This document shows positions 7,015 through 14,769 of a stretch of 26,403 nucleotides of DNA, one piece after another. The position numbers and the translations under genes are program-made. Origin of the DNA: an uncultured Collinsella sp. (GTDB lineage Bacteria; Actinomycetota; Coriobacteriia; Coriobacteriales; Coriobacteriaceae); contig CAAFGG010000051.1 of the NCBI GenBank assembly GCA_900762325.1, forward strand, positions 1 through 26,403, written 5' to 3'. How positions within the stretch are numbered: position 1 is the stretch's first letter; the number at the start of each line of letters is the position of its first letter. The notes under the pieces are model-generated. The model ran no database searches. It was not told the DNA's origin and saw nothing but the letters and a program-made list of their open reading frames with translations.

Positions 7015-7030
7015 GCAAAAACGTTTTTGC
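7015..7030. promoter_or_regulatory. Palindromic operator upstream of pckA
   Basis: GCAAAAACGTTTTTGC is a perfect 16-bp palindrome with a central CG, the symmetry typical of operators bound by LacI-family regulators such as catabolite control proteins. It lies 75 bp before the pckA start. A weak -10-like TACAAC follows. Binding is inferred. Confidence 0.4.
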
Positions 7031-7104
7031 ATATCGGGTACAACGGGCTTTACGTGAGTAAAGTGCGCGCCGCGTCCATGTGTCGCGTTTTTAAAGGAGG
7101 CCCC

Positions 7105-8775
7105 ATGCCTGGTGTTACCCCTGCAGAAGTTTTGTCCAACTTTGGTATCACACTCGTTGAAGATCCCGCCGAGAATCAACCCCGTCTGCTGGTCGATCTA
7201 CCCGCCGCGGAGCTCGTCGAGCACGCCATCCGCCGCGAAGAAGGCCGCATGGCATCCAACGGCGCGCTGGTGATCGAGACGGGGGAGCGCACTGGTCGTT
7301 CGCCCAACGATCGTTTTATCGTTGGCACCCCCGATGTTCACGACAAGATCGCCTGGGGTGCGGTCAACCGCCCGCTGTCCGTCGAGAGCTATGAGGCCAT
7401 CAAGGCCGGCATCGTCGACTATCTCAACGAGCGCGACGTGTTCGTCACGCGCGGCATGGCGGGCGCCGACCGCAACCACACGCGTCGCCTGCTTGTTGCC
7501 TGCGAGCGTGCCAGCCAGGCACTCTTCATTAAGCAAATGCTCGCCCGTCCGCTCGCCCGTGAAATCGCGCGCACCGGCGAGCCCGACTTCTGCGTGCTCG
7601 CGGCACCCGGCTACCAGTGCGACCCTGCCATCAAGGGCCTCAACTCCAGCGCCGCCGTGGTCATCAACTTCCAGGAGCGCGTGATTTTGGTCGCGGGTAC
7701 CGGCTACTCCGGCGAAATCAAAAAGTCCATCTTCAGTGTCATGAACTACCTGCTGCCTGTCGAGGACGACGTGCTGCCCATGCATTGCTCGGCCAGCATG
7801 GATCCCGTCACGCACGAGACCGCCGTGTTCTTTGGCCTGTCCGGCACCGGCAAGACCACGCTTTCGGCCAATCCCACGCGCCTGCTGATCGGCGACGACG
7901 AGCACGGTTGGTCCGACATGGGCATCTTCAACATCGAGGGTGGCTGCTACGCCAAATGCGAGGGCCTGGACGCCTTCCACGAGCCCGAGATCTTCAACGC
8001 CGTCCGCTTTGGCGCGATCTGCGAAAACGTGGTGCTCGACGAGAACCGCAAGCCCAACTACGATGACATCTCGATCACGCACAACACGCGCGTGGCCTAT
8101 CCCGTGGAGCACATTCCTAACGCGTGGACTAAGGGCATGGGCACCACTCCGAGTGTCGTGCTGTTCCTGACTTGCGACGCTTTTGGTGTGCTGCCGCCCA
8201 TCTCGCGCCTGACGGCCGACGCCGCCATGTACCACTTTGTGACGGGCTTTACGGCTAAGATTCCCGGCACCGAAGTCGGCGTCATCGAGCCCACGCCCAC
8301 GTTCTCTTCGCTGTTCGGCGAGCCGTTTATGCCGCTCGACCCCATGGTCTACGCTAAGATGCTCGGCGAGCGCATCGCCGACGGCCGCACGCGCGTCTAC
8401 CTGGTCAACACCGGTTGGATTGGCGGCGGTTATGGCGTGGGCCATCGCATCGAGCTGGCCTACACGCGCGCCCTGGTCGCTCGCGCCCTCGACGGTACCA
8501 TCGAGGACAGCGAGTTCGTGCACGACGACATCTTTAACGTTGACATTCCCACGACGTGCCACGGCGTGCCCGATGGCATCCTGGTGCCGCGCCAATACTG
8601 GCAGAGCACCGCGCGCTACGACGAGGCCGCGCACAACCTGGCGGTGATGTTCGAGGAGAACTTCGAGAAGAAGTACTCGCACCTGCCCGAGTCCGTCAAA
8701 GCCGCCGGCCCGCACGCCCAGGTGTCCGCCGAGGCCCGTCATCGCGGCCGCGGCCTGCTGGGACTCCGCCACTAG
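7105..8775 (+). CDS. pckA: Phosphoenolpyruvate carboxykinase (ATP)
   Basis: 556 residues, close to the ~540 usual for the ATP-dependent enzyme. It interconverts oxaloacetate + ATP and PEP + CO2 + ADP in the cytoplasm; in gut anaerobes it often runs in the CO2-fixing direction and yields ATP. Visible motifs are the substrate loop GERTGRSPNDRF near residue 52-63, the P-loop GLSGTGKTT (244-252), and the metal-binding GDDEHGW (263-269). The start is ATG 7105 with AAAGGAGG upstream; an in-frame extension to 6991 lacks a ribosome site. It follows the lactate permease gene by about 280 bp of repeats and has a LacI-type palindrome upstream, so carbon-source control is likely. Confidence 0.97.
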   Translation: MPGVTPAEVLSNFGITLVEDPAENQPRLLVDLPAAELVEHAIRREEGRMASNGALVIETGERTGRSPNDRFIVGTPDVHDKIAWGAVNRPLSVESYEAIKAGIVDYLNERDVFVTRGMAGADRNHTRRLLVACERASQALFIKQMLARPLAREIARTGEPDFCVLAAPGYQCDPAIKGLNSSAAVVINFQERVILVAGTGYSGEIKKSIFSVMNYLLPVEDDVLPMHCSASMDPVTHETAVFFGLSGTGKTTLSANPTRLLIGDDEHGWSDMGIFNIEGGCYAKCEGLDAFHEPEIFNAVRFGAICENVVLDENRKPNYDDISITHNTRVAYPVEHIPNAWTKGMGTTPSVVLFLTCDAFGVLPPISRLTADAAMYHFVTGFTAKIPGTEVGVIEPTPTFSSLFGEPFMPLDPMVYAKMLGERIADGRTRVYLVNTGWIGGGYGVGHRIELAYTRALVARALDGTIEDSEFVHDDIFNVDIPTTCHGVPDGILVPRQYWQSTARYDEAAHNLAVMFEENFEKKYSHLPESVKAAGPHAQVSAEARHRGRGLLGLRH

Positions 8776-8794
8776 CTTCGCCGTGAGTCCATAT

Positions 8795-8831
8795 CCACGA
8801 CAAAGGGGACAGGCACCTTTGTGGTGGTTTT
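8795..8831. repeat. CCACCACAAAGG palindrome, copy 1
   Basis: Degenerate left arm (CCACGACAAAGG), loop GGACAGGCA, right arm CCTTTGTGGTGG then TTTT. It lies 20 bp after the pckA stop, where it could act as a transcription terminator or 3' stem for the plus strand. The other copies are at 9751, 11340, 11745, 22621 and 23331. Confidence 0.8.
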
Positions 8832-8858
8832 GCTCACGTGGATGACTCGGGTTACAAT
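8830..8858 (+). promoter_or_regulatory. Promoter for the B3/B4 gene
   Basis: TTGCTC (8830-8835) and TACAAT (8853-8858) with a 17-bp spacer. The -35 box starts in the last T's of the palindromic repeat, so the repeat abuts the promoter. The predicted start near 8865 leaves a ~138-nt leader. Confidence 0.5.
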
Positions 8859-8872
8859 ACGCCTGACATATC

Positions 8873-8982
8873 GTCCCCTTCTCCGGATGGGGACAGCGCA
8901 AGCGTTCTTGTGACGGCACCGTAGGACTTTGAAGGTGGCCGTTGTAAGGGCGCTTTTTGTTTAGGCGCCCTCACTCGGGCGC
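8873..8982 (+). promoter_or_regulatory. Structured leader with competing hairpins before the B3/B4 gene
   Basis: Three hairpins follow the promoter: GTCCCC/GGGGAC (8873-8878, 8889-8894); ACGGCACC with GGTGGCCGT (8913-8920, 8934-8942, one bulge); and AGGGCGC with GCGCCCT (8947-8953, 8965-8971). The GCGCCC strand could instead pair with GGGCGC at 8977-8982, just before the ribosome site. The two pairings exclude each other, the usual mark of a switch. The GGTGG element recalls T-boxes, but the full T-box sequence is absent. Confidence 0.4.
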
Positions 8983-9002
8983 GCATAATGAAGGGAGAGC
9001 GT

Positions 9003-9722
9003 ATGAAGAGCTTTATTGCCGAGGATTCATTCTGGGAGCTGTTTCCGCAGGCAGCGGTCGGTGTTGTGGTCGTGGAGGGCATGAAGCCCACGGCTCAGAT
9101 TCCTCAAGAGGACGTGGATGCGATTGCGGCGTTGCTCGACCGCGCCAATATCGACGCGGAGCGTCATCTGACCAGCGATACTATCAGCGAGAACGCACCG
9201 GTCAAGGCATGGCGCGAGGCCTATCGTCTGTTCAAGACCAAAAAGGGCGCGCGTTGCTCAATCGAGAACCTGCTCAAACGCGTGCTCAAAGGTAAGCCGG
9301 TGGGCCACATTACGCCTGCGGTGGACATCTATAACACGGTGTCGCTGACCTACGCGCTGCCCGTGGGAGGCGAGGATCTGCATGCGATCGAGGGGGACCT
9401 TCGCCTGAAGGTGACCGACGGTGGCGATGCGTTCTTGCCGCTTGGCGAGGGGGCGGATGATCCGACGCTGCCCGGCGAGCTCGCCTACATCGATGATGCG
9501 GGCGCCGTGTGCCGCTGCTGGAACTGGCGCGACGGCGTTCGAACGGCTCTGTCCGATGATTCGGCCGATGCGTTCCTGGCGATTGAGTGCGTGGAGCCCG
9601 AGCGGATGGGGGAATGCCAGGCTGCCGTTGATCGTCTCGCCGAGTTGCTCGAGCGCTATCTGGGAGCGACGGTTGTCGTTAAGACGCTTGTGACTCGCGA
9701 CAATCCCTGCGTGGAGCTGTAG
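9003..9722 (+). CDS. B3/B4 domain protein (COG3382-like, PheRS-beta editing-domain relative)
   Basis: 239 residues from ATG 9003, chosen over ATG 8988 because GGGAG of the ribosome site lies between them. The pattern (SENAPVKAWREAYRLF near the first third, then KRVLKGKPVGHITPAVDIYNTVSL) is that of the B3/B4 fold found in the beta subunit of phenylalanyl-tRNA synthetase, where it clears mischarged tRNA. Free-standing copies are widespread and thought to act on aminoacyl-tRNA or related substrates, but their role is not settled. No other synthetase domain is attached. The gene has its own promoter and a structured leader and is followed by a palindromic repeat. Confidence 0.8.
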   Translation: MKSFIAEDSFWELFPQAAVGVVVVEGMKPTAQIPQEDVDAIAALLDRANIDAERHLTSDTISENAPVKAWREAYRLFKTKKGARCSIENLLKRVLKGKPVGHITPAVDIYNTVSLTYALPVGGEDLHAIEGDLRLKVTDGGDAFLPLGEGADDPTLPGELAYIDDAGAVCRCWNWRDGVRTALSDDSADAFLAIECVEPERMGECQAAVDRLAELLERYLGATVVVKTLVTRDNPCVEL

Positions 9723-9750
9723 CGGCGCCTGCGGATCATGCTTGCCGGTC

Positions 9751-9792
9751 AAAACCACCACAAAGGTGCCTATCCCCTTTGTGGTGGTTTTT
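9751..9792. repeat. CCACCACAAAGG palindrome, copy 2
   Basis: AAAACCACCACAAAGG, loop TGCCTATCC, then CCTTTGTGGTGGTTTTT. It is inverted relative to copy 1 and 28 bp after the B3/B4 stop. The T's after the stem would fit a plus-strand terminator, and the A's before it a minus-strand one. Confidence 0.85.
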
Positions 9793-9895
9793 ATGTTGAT
9801 GGGTTAACAAATAGGGCGTGCAGGGCTGGCGGCCGTTAAGTACGGCTAAGATGTTTACCCGTTAGCATTATGCAAGCGAAAGGCGGTCGTCTCCC

Positions 9896-10345
9896 ATGCA
9901 GCAGAGCGACGAGACACGTTTCGAGGACTTTGTCGGACTGATCAGCGGACTCTACAAGGAGATTCAGCGCATTAAGACATCCGAGGGCGCAAGGCTGGGC
10001 CTCAAGGGCTCCGACGTTATGTGCCTGTACTATCTTGAGCGTAGCAAGGACGGCCTGACTGGCGCTGACCTGGCTCGCATGGCAGGCGTGACCCGCGCCG
10101 CCGTCTCGCGTACGCTCGCGCATCTGGAGGAGGGTGGCTACGTCGAGGTCGATGATTCGGGCGATGCCGCCGTTAAGTATCGTGCTCCGGTGCGCCTGAC
10201 CGCTCTGGGCGGCGAGAGCATGAGCGAGGCGGACCGCATCATTCGCGAGGTGCTCGATACCACCGGCAAGGCTATGGGTGTGGAGCAGCGCGAGCAGATG
10301 TATGCGTCGCTGCGCACGATTCTCAACACCCTGCGCGAGATCTAA
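9896..10345 (+). CDS. MarR-family transcriptional regulator
   Basis: 149 residues with the winged-helix core of the MarR family: DVMCLYYLERSKDGLTGADLA, the recognition helix segment TRAAVSRTLAHLEEGGYVEV (about 65-84), and a wing with a basic YRAPVRLT strand. Helices at both ends would form the dimer. Members bind palindromes and release DNA on sensing small molecules. AAAGGCGG is 9 nt before the ATG. GCCGT/ACGGC (9832-9846) lies about 50 bp upstream and might be an autoregulatory site, which is weak inference. The target may be the following DegV gene or genes elsewhere. Confidence 0.9.
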   Translation: MQQSDETRFEDFVGLISGLYKEIQRIKTSEGARLGLKGSDVMCLYYLERSKDGLTGADLARMAGVTRAAVSRTLAHLEEGGYVEVDDSGDAAVKYRAPVRLTALGGESMSEADRIIREVLDTTGKAMGVEQREQMYASLRTILNTLREI

Positions 10346-10472
10346 GGCCGCCAAGGCATTTGCTTCCAATTAACAACTTAACAACTGCACAGTCCCGTTT
10401 GAGCGCGTATGCCGTGCCGGGGCATTGCTGTCAAAATTCCCTGCGCGGGACCTGCGCAAGAAAGGATTCGCT

Positions 10473-11327
10473 ATGTCCATTCGTATTATTACCGATTCCG
10501 CGAGCGATATGTCGCCGACTGAGCACCCCGCTCTGCGTGTTCTGCCGCTGTCCGTCACCTTTGGCACCGATGTGTACATGGATGGCGTCGACATCGATCA
10601 CCAGCGCTTTTACGAGATGCTCGTGGAGCGCGATGAGCTGCCAAAGACCGGCCAGGTCAACCCGTACGCGTTTTCGCAGGCTATTGCCGAGGCGCGTGAG
10701 GCCGGCGATGAGGCTGTGATTATTACCGTGGGCGCTAAGCTTTCGGGCACCAATCAGAGTGCCCGTACCGCACTTGCCGAGGCGCCGGGCGGCGACGTGT
10801 TCGTGGTAGACAGCAACAACGTCACCCTGGGCGAGCGCGTCCTGGTCGAGTATGCGCTGCACTTGGTGGACGAGGGCCGCAGTGCATCTCAGATCGCGGC
10901 GGCTGTCGAGGCCGTGCGCGACCGTGTGGTGGTTATCGGCCTGCTCGAGACGCTGGAGTACCTGGTGCGCGGCGGTCGTCTATCTGCTGCGGCCGGCGCC
11001 GTGGGCACGCTGCTCAATGTGAAGCCCGTGGTGGCTGTCGAGGACGGTCTGATCGTGCAACTGGGTAAGGCGCGCGGTTCCAAGAACGGCCGCAACCTGC
11101 TGAACCAAAAGGTCGAAAAGGCGGGCGGCATCGACTTTTCCATGCCGCTGGCGCTCGGCTATACGGGTCTTTCGGATGCGGTGCTCAAGAAGTATATCGA
11201 GGACAGCGCGGCACTGTGGGCTGGTCACACCGAGGGCGAACTGCCCGTTCACACCATTGGCGCCACCATCGGCACCCACGTAGGCCCCGGCGCCGTAGCC
11301 GTAGCCTTCTTCCAGCCCGCCAACTAA
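10473..11327 (+). CDS. DegV family fatty-acid-binding protein
   Basis: 284 residues from ATG 10473, which has AAAGGA 7 nt upstream; an in-frame extension to 10425 has no ribosome site. The N-terminus IRIITDSASDMSP, the KTGQVNP segment, the ligand-loop LSGTNQSARTA and the LEYLVRGGRLS segment are hallmarks of DegV. These proteins bind a fatty acid between two domains; in Firmicutes FakB relatives present it to the kinase FakA. No kinase gene is next to it here. It is 127 bp after the MarR gene in the same direction, so the two could be co-transcribed. Confidence 0.93.
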   Translation: MSIRIITDSASDMSPTEHPALRVLPLSVTFGTDVYMDGVDIDHQRFYEMLVERDELPKTGQVNPYAFSQAIAEAREAGDEAVIITVGAKLSGTNQSARTALAEAPGGDVFVVDSNNVTLGERVLVEYALHLVDEGRSASQIAAAVEAVRDRVVVIGLLETLEYLVRGGRLSAAAGAVGTLLNVKPVVAVEDGLIVQLGKARGSKNGRNLLNQKVEKAGGIDFSMPLALGYTGLSDAVLKKYIEDSAALWAGHTEGELPVHTIGATIGTHVGPGAVAVAFFQPAN

Positions 11328-11339
11328 CCGACCTGCCAT

Positions 11340-11379
11340 AAACCACCACAAAGGGGACAGGCACCTTTGTGGTGGTTTA
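11340..11379. repeat. CCACCACAAAGG palindrome, copy 3
   Basis: Perfect 12-bp arms CCACCACAAAGG and CCTTTGTGGTGG around GGACAGGCA, in the same orientation as copy 1. It fills most of the gap between the DegV and alkyltransferase genes and ends 28 bp before the latter's start. Confidence 0.9.
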
Positions 11380-11407
11380 TGCTTTTCCGGGTGGAAGGGA
11401 GCGAGCA

Positions 11408-11728
11408 ATGGCGTCTGAGGGCTTTTTTGAACGGGTGTACGAGGTGGTCGAGCAGATTCCCGAGGGGATGGTCGCCACCTACGGTCAGGTGGCGCTGCTC
11501 GCCGGTCGTCCGCGGAGTGCGCGGTACGTGGGGTATGCCCTGCATAGTAATCCGCGCCCCGGCCAGATTCCCTGCCATCGTGTGGTGTTTGCCGACGGCC
11601 GTATCTGTGAGGGCTTTGCCTTTGGCGGCCCTGATGCTCAACGTGAGCTTTTGCTAGGGGAGGGTGTGGCGTTTAAGGACGACATACACGTCGACTTGGC
11701 CGCCTGTCGCTGGCCTGCCGGATTCTAG
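11408..11728 (+). CDS. Methylated-DNA cysteine methyltransferase-like protein, single domain
   Basis: 106 residues, only the C-terminal active-site domain of Ogt/AGT enzymes. The helix-turn-helix with Tyr-Gln (TYGQVALLAG), the Arg finger region (RSARYVGYAL) and PCHR with Cys56 are all present. Cys in this motif is the methyl acceptor; the related Atl proteins have Trp instead, so this one may be a true repair enzyme despite lacking the N-terminal domain. ATG 11408 is preceded by AAGGGAG. An in-frame upstream extension would run into the repeat at 11340-11379 and is unlikely to be translated. Confidence 0.88.
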   Translation: MASEGFFERVYEVVEQIPEGMVATYGQVALLAGRPRSARYVGYALHSNPRPGQIPCHRVVFADGRICEGFAFGGPDAQRELLLGEGVAFKDDIHVDLAACRWPAGF

Positions 11729-11744
11729 CGGCTCTGCCGTGGCC

Positions 11745-11785
11745 AAAACCACCACAAAGGTGCCTGTCCCCTTCGTGGCGGTTTT
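11745..11785. repeat. CCACCACAAAGG palindrome, copy 4
   Basis: Same orientation as copy 2, with two changes in the right arm (CCTTCGTGGCGG), so the copy is ageing. It starts 17 bp after the alkyltransferase stop. Confidence 0.85.
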
Positions 11786-11877
11786 CCGTTGCAGGTTTAC
11801 CGGAGCTAACTTATGGAGAAGGTATGGCGGCGCATATTGATGCTAGAAAGTAAACCACGGTGAACTATATTGGTTTC

Positions 11878-12018
11878 AGCAACGGAGCAGGCAATAGGCG
11901 ATGAAAAAGCCTGCCCTGTTGAGTTTGATTCGCATTCCTCCCCTCTGTGCGATTCAACGGTGTACTTCGGGAACAGGCCCGCTGGCAACTAACTGCCGGC
12001 GGGCCTGTTCCTGTTTGT
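11878..12018 (+). ncRNA. Candidate structured small RNA (~140 nt)
   Basis: The gap 11729-12121 has no gene, but three hairpins follow one another: CAACGGAGCAGGC with GCCTGCCCTGTTG (11880-11892, 11909-11921, two mismatches); TTGATTCGC with GCGATTCAA (11925-11933, 11949-11957, one mismatch), whose loop is the pyrimidine run ATTCCTCCCCTCTGT; and the long terminator stem 11970-12011. A TATATT box at 11866-11871 would start transcription at the foot of the first hairpin, but no -35 box is clear. The CCTCCCC loop could bind Shine-Dalgarno regions. It matches no RNA family I know. Confidence 0.4.
11970..12018 (+). terminator. Strong terminator hairpin
   Basis: A 17-bp stem, GGAACAGGCCCGCTGGC (11970-11986) with GCCGGCGGGCCTGTTCC (11995-12011), one wobble pair, 8-nt loop, then TGTTTGT. 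It ends the candidate RNA and may also stop readthrough from the alkyltransferase gene. Confidence 0.65.
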
Positions 12019-12058
12019 CGGGGGAGTGCGATGGACGGAGCCGAAGCGGTCCGGCTCC

Positions 12059-12086
12059 AAAAAAGGCGGACGCTGTAGCGCCCGCC
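12059..12086 (-). terminator. Terminator of trpS
   Basis: On the minus strand GGCGGGCGC, loop TACA, GCGTCCGCC and six T's, ~36 nt after the trpS stop. A second hairpin, GGAGCCG/CGGCTCC (12037-12058), follows directly after the T run. Confidence 0.75.
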
Positions 12087-12121
12087 CTAAAGCAATCGAA
12101 AGCTCAAGCCAGCAGATCGGT

Positions 12122-13171
12122 CTAGTACACCATACCCATGGCGTCCTGAACCTCTGCTAGGGTCTGCTCGGCGATCTCGTTGGCGCGACGGTTGCCCTCG
12201 TGCAGGACGTCCTTCACATAGTCCAGATCGTTCTCGTATCGCTGGCGACGCTCGCGGATCGGTGCGAAGTACTCGTTGACGGCCTCGGTCACGTACTTCT
12301 TGAGTTGGCCGGAGCCGCCCATGCCAATCTCCTCGGCAATCTCGACCTCGGAGCGACCGGTGCAGATGGCGGCTGTCGAAAGCAGGCCGGACACGCCGGG
12401 GCGGTTCTCGGGATCGAACGTGATCATGCGCTCGGAGTCGGTTTGGCTTTTCTTGATGCGCTTGGCCGTCTCCTCAGCGGTCATCGAGATGTTGATGGCG
12501 TTGCCGTAGCTCTTGCTCATCTTGCGACCGTCAAGGCCGGGCAGTAGCGGGGTCTCGGACAGCAGTGCCTCGACCTCGGGAAATACCTTGCCGTAGCGGT
12601 TGTTAAAGCGGCGTGCGATGGTGCGGGTAAGCTCGATGTGCGGCAGCTGGTCGCGACCGACGGGCACCACGTTGCCCTTGCAGAACAGAATATCGCAGGC
12701 CTGATGTACCGGGTAGGTGAGCAGAAGGCCGGTGAGCTCGTGGCCCGAGGCCTCCATCTCGGCCTTTACCGTGGGGTTGCGCGCCAGCTCGGCCTCGGAC
12801 ACCAGCGACAGGAACGGCAGCATGAGCTGGTTGGCGGCGGGCACGGCGGAGTGCGCGTAGATCATGGTCTTGTCGGGGTCGATGCCGCAGGCAAGGTAGT
12901 CCATGACCATGTTGTACACGTTGTCCTGGATGTGCTCGGTCGTGTCGCGGTCAGTGATGACCTGGTAGTCGGCGATGAGCACGTTGGTCTTGGCGCCCAT
13001 GTTCTGCAGCTCAACACGGCCCTTGAGGGTACCGAAGTAGTGGCCCAGGTGCAAACGGCCGGTGGGGCGGTCGCCGGTGAGCATGGTGAACTTCTCGGGC
13101 GTCTTGGCCAGGCCCTCGCGAATGGCGTTGCTCTTTTGCAGCGCGACTTCGTAGCTGTTCTCGTTTGGCAT
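12122..13171 (-). CDS. trpS: Tryptophanyl-tRNA synthetase
   Basis: 349 residues, a normal size for bacterial TrpRS. It joins tryptophan to tRNA-Trp using ATP. The class I signatures are GRLHLGHY with HLGH at 41-44 and KMSKS at 217-221. ATG 13171 is preceded by AGGAG at 5-6 nt; the frame stays open to 13276, but that stretch has no conserved sequence. It follows the WecA/TagO gene in the same direction after 170 bp. A GTGCCAAGGCAC hairpin sits in that gap but has no T run. I found no T-box or Trp-rich leader peptide. Confidence 0.96.
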   Translation of the reverse strand: MPNENSYEVALQKSNAIREGLAKTPEKFTMLTGDRPTGRLHLGHYFGTLKGRVELQNMGAKTNVLIADYQVITDRDTTEHIQDNVYNMVMDYLACGIDPDKTMIYAHSAVPAANQLMLPFLSLVSEAELARNPTVKAEMEASGHELTGLLLTYPVHQACDILFCKGNVVPVGRDQLPHIELTRTIARRFNNRYGKVFPEVEALLSETPLLPGLDGRKMSKSYGNAINISMTAEETAKRIKKSQTDSERMITFDPENRPGVSGLLSTAAICTGRSEVEIAEEIGMGGSGQLKKYVTEAVNEYFAPIRERRQRYENDLDYVKDVLHEGNRRANEIAEQTLAEVQDAMGMVY

Positions 13172-13341
13172 GATTGCTCCTAACGTATGTTCATGGGTCA
13201 AGATGATAACGCGTTTATTGGAGGGGCGGTGCGTAAGTAGGCGAGGGGCGGGAGAGGGACGCGCGTGGTGCGGCATGTGCGATGGGTGCGGCGTAGCCGC
13301 GCTTGGCTAACGGTGCCTTGGCACATCCTCGGCAACTTGCC

Positions 13342-14541
13342 CTAGAGCTTGTGGTGGCGCTCTTCTTTGCGCTCCTCGGCTGCCTGCTCCTCCTGCTTAA
13401 AGGCGGGGTCGTCGGGGGTGACGAGCTCGTCCTCGTGCGTGCGCTTGTTGTAATGGTGGCGCAGCACGGGCTCAAACAGATGTAGATGCTTGGCGAAGGC
13501 AGCCGAGCCAATGGCGAGCACGGTAAAGATGAGCACGCGCATGGGCACCTCGACCTGGTTGATCGCGGCGGCGCCGGCCGAAAGCATGATGCACCAGGCA
13601 TAGATGAGCAGCACAGCCTGTTTTTGGTTGTAGCCTTCTTGGATCAGGCGGTGGTGGATGTGGCCCTTGTCGGCCTGCCCAATGCTAATGTGGGCGCGCC
13701 TGCGGCGCACGATGGCGCTAAACGTGTCGATGATGGGCACGCCGGCAACGATGAGCGGGATGATAAGCGAGGTGAGCGCGGCGGTGCGGCTCACGTTGAG
13801 CAGCGAGATGGAGCCCAGTGCAAAGCCCAGAAGCAACGACCCCGAGTCGCCCAAGAAGATGCTTGCGGGGTTGAAGTTGTAGCGCAAAAAGGCCAGACAG
13901 GCGCCAAAGAGCGCAATGGAGAGCGCGGCGGCGTCGATGCGGCCCGAGAGAACGGCCATCGAAAACATGGTGAACGACGCGATGCCGCAGATGCCCGTGG
14001 CCAAGCCGTCGAGGCCGTCGATGAGGTTAATGATGTTGGTGAATGCCACCAGATAGATCACGGTGATGGGGTAGGCGAGCCATCCGAGCATGATCTCGCC
14101 GGGGGCAAACGGGTTGACGATGACGCCGATCCGCAGGCCGCCGATACAGGCGATGAGCGCGGCGAGGACCTGTCCGGCCAGCTTTTGCTTGGGCTTGAGC
14201 TGGAAGACGTCGTCGATAGCGCCGGTCGCAAAGATGACGGTAAAGGAGAGCGCCAGCATGGGATAGCTAATGTGAAGGCGCGGGTGCGGCACCAGGACGG
14301 GTGGCCAGCCTAGGTGCCAGGTGCCTAGGATTTGCACAATGCAGGCAACGACCAGGCCCAAAAACACCGCTGTTCCGCCCAAACGCGGGATGGGCTTGGT
14401 GTTGATGCGGCGCTTAGAAGGATAGTCGACGGCATCGAGCTTAATTGCCAAGCGCTTGACCAGGGGCACCGCGAGGAAGGTCGTGATAAAGGCCGCCGCT
14501 GCCACGCATAGGTACGGTATGTAGCTCGGGGATGAAGCCAT
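13342..14541 (-). CDS. Undecaprenyl-phosphate GlcNAc-1-phosphate transferase (WecA/TagO type)
   Basis: 399 residues from ATG 14541, with ~11 membrane segments. Motifs of the MraY/WecA family are IPRLGG (51-56), the Asp pair GAIDD (107-111), NLIDGLDGL (172-180), FLGDSGS (229-235) and the WecA-type loop GHIHHRL (293-299). The last marks the WecA/TagO group rather than MraY. It moves a sugar phosphate from UDP-GlcNAc to undecaprenyl phosphate at the inner face of the membrane, starting teichoic acid, arabinogalactan-like or capsular polymers. The C-terminal ~35 residues are cytoplasmic and very rich in charge and His. Neither ATG 14541 nor an in-frame TTG at 14559 has a convincing ribosome site. 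Confidence 0.92.
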   Translation of the reverse strand: MASSPSYIPYLCVAAAAFITTFLAVPLVKRLAIKLDAVDYPSKRRINTKPIPRLGGTAVFLGLVVACIVQILGTWHLGWPPVLVPHPRLHISYPMLALSFTVIFATGAIDDVFQLKPKQKLAGQVLAALIACIGGLRIGVIVNPFAPGEIMLGWLAYPITVIYLVAFTNIINLIDGLDGLATGICGIASFTMFSMAVLSGRIDAAALSIALFGACLAFLRYNFNPASIFLGDSGSLLLGFALGSISLLNVSRTAALTSLIIPLIVAGVPIIDTFSAIVRRRRAHISIGQADKGHIHHRLIQEGYNQKQAVLLIYAWCIMLSAGAAAINQVEVPMRVLIFTVLAIGSAAFAKHLHLFEPVLRHHYNKRTHEDELVTPDDPAFKQEEQAAEERKEERHHKL

Positions 14542-14733
14542 GAATCTAAAAACCGCCAAGCGTCGAAGGAAAAGGTCAGAAGAACGCCATGCGCAAAGGG
14601 CATAGCCGAACCATGATACTCGACCACGGGGGGTGCATGGAATTGCATGCAGCGATAATCACGCGCTTACCAGATATTGGGATGTTGTCGATGGCTTGTC
14701 GGGATACCGGCGGGGACCCATATGGGCTGTAAT

Positions 14734-14760
14734 GGTGGTTTTCGGCAAATGAAAACCACC
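14734..14760. repeat. GGTGGTTTTC/GAAAACCACC hairpin
   Basis: Perfect 10-bp arms (14734-14743, 14751-14760) and a 7-nt loop. The arm ends match the tips of the CCACCACAAAGG family but in the opposite order, as though two element ends had met. The rest of 14560-14770 shows nothing clear. Confidence 0.55.
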
Positions 14761-14769
14761 CCCCACGTT

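Noticed and set aside
7198..8919. 573-codon open frame opposite pckA
   Set aside because: Same cause: high-GC third positions leave the antisense frame open. No ribosome site, no family likeness, and it runs through a palindromic repeat.
8931..8950. T-box-like GGTGG in the B3/B4 leader, and a similar GGGTGAACCG in the minus-strand RNA near 14900
   Set aside because: Neither has the full T-box sequence with the UGGN bulge and flanking ACCGCG in place, so a T-box is not claimed.
8795..11785. Closely spaced palindromes as a possible CRISPR array
   Set aside because: Copies are separated by whole genes, not by short uniform spacers, and no cas gene is present.
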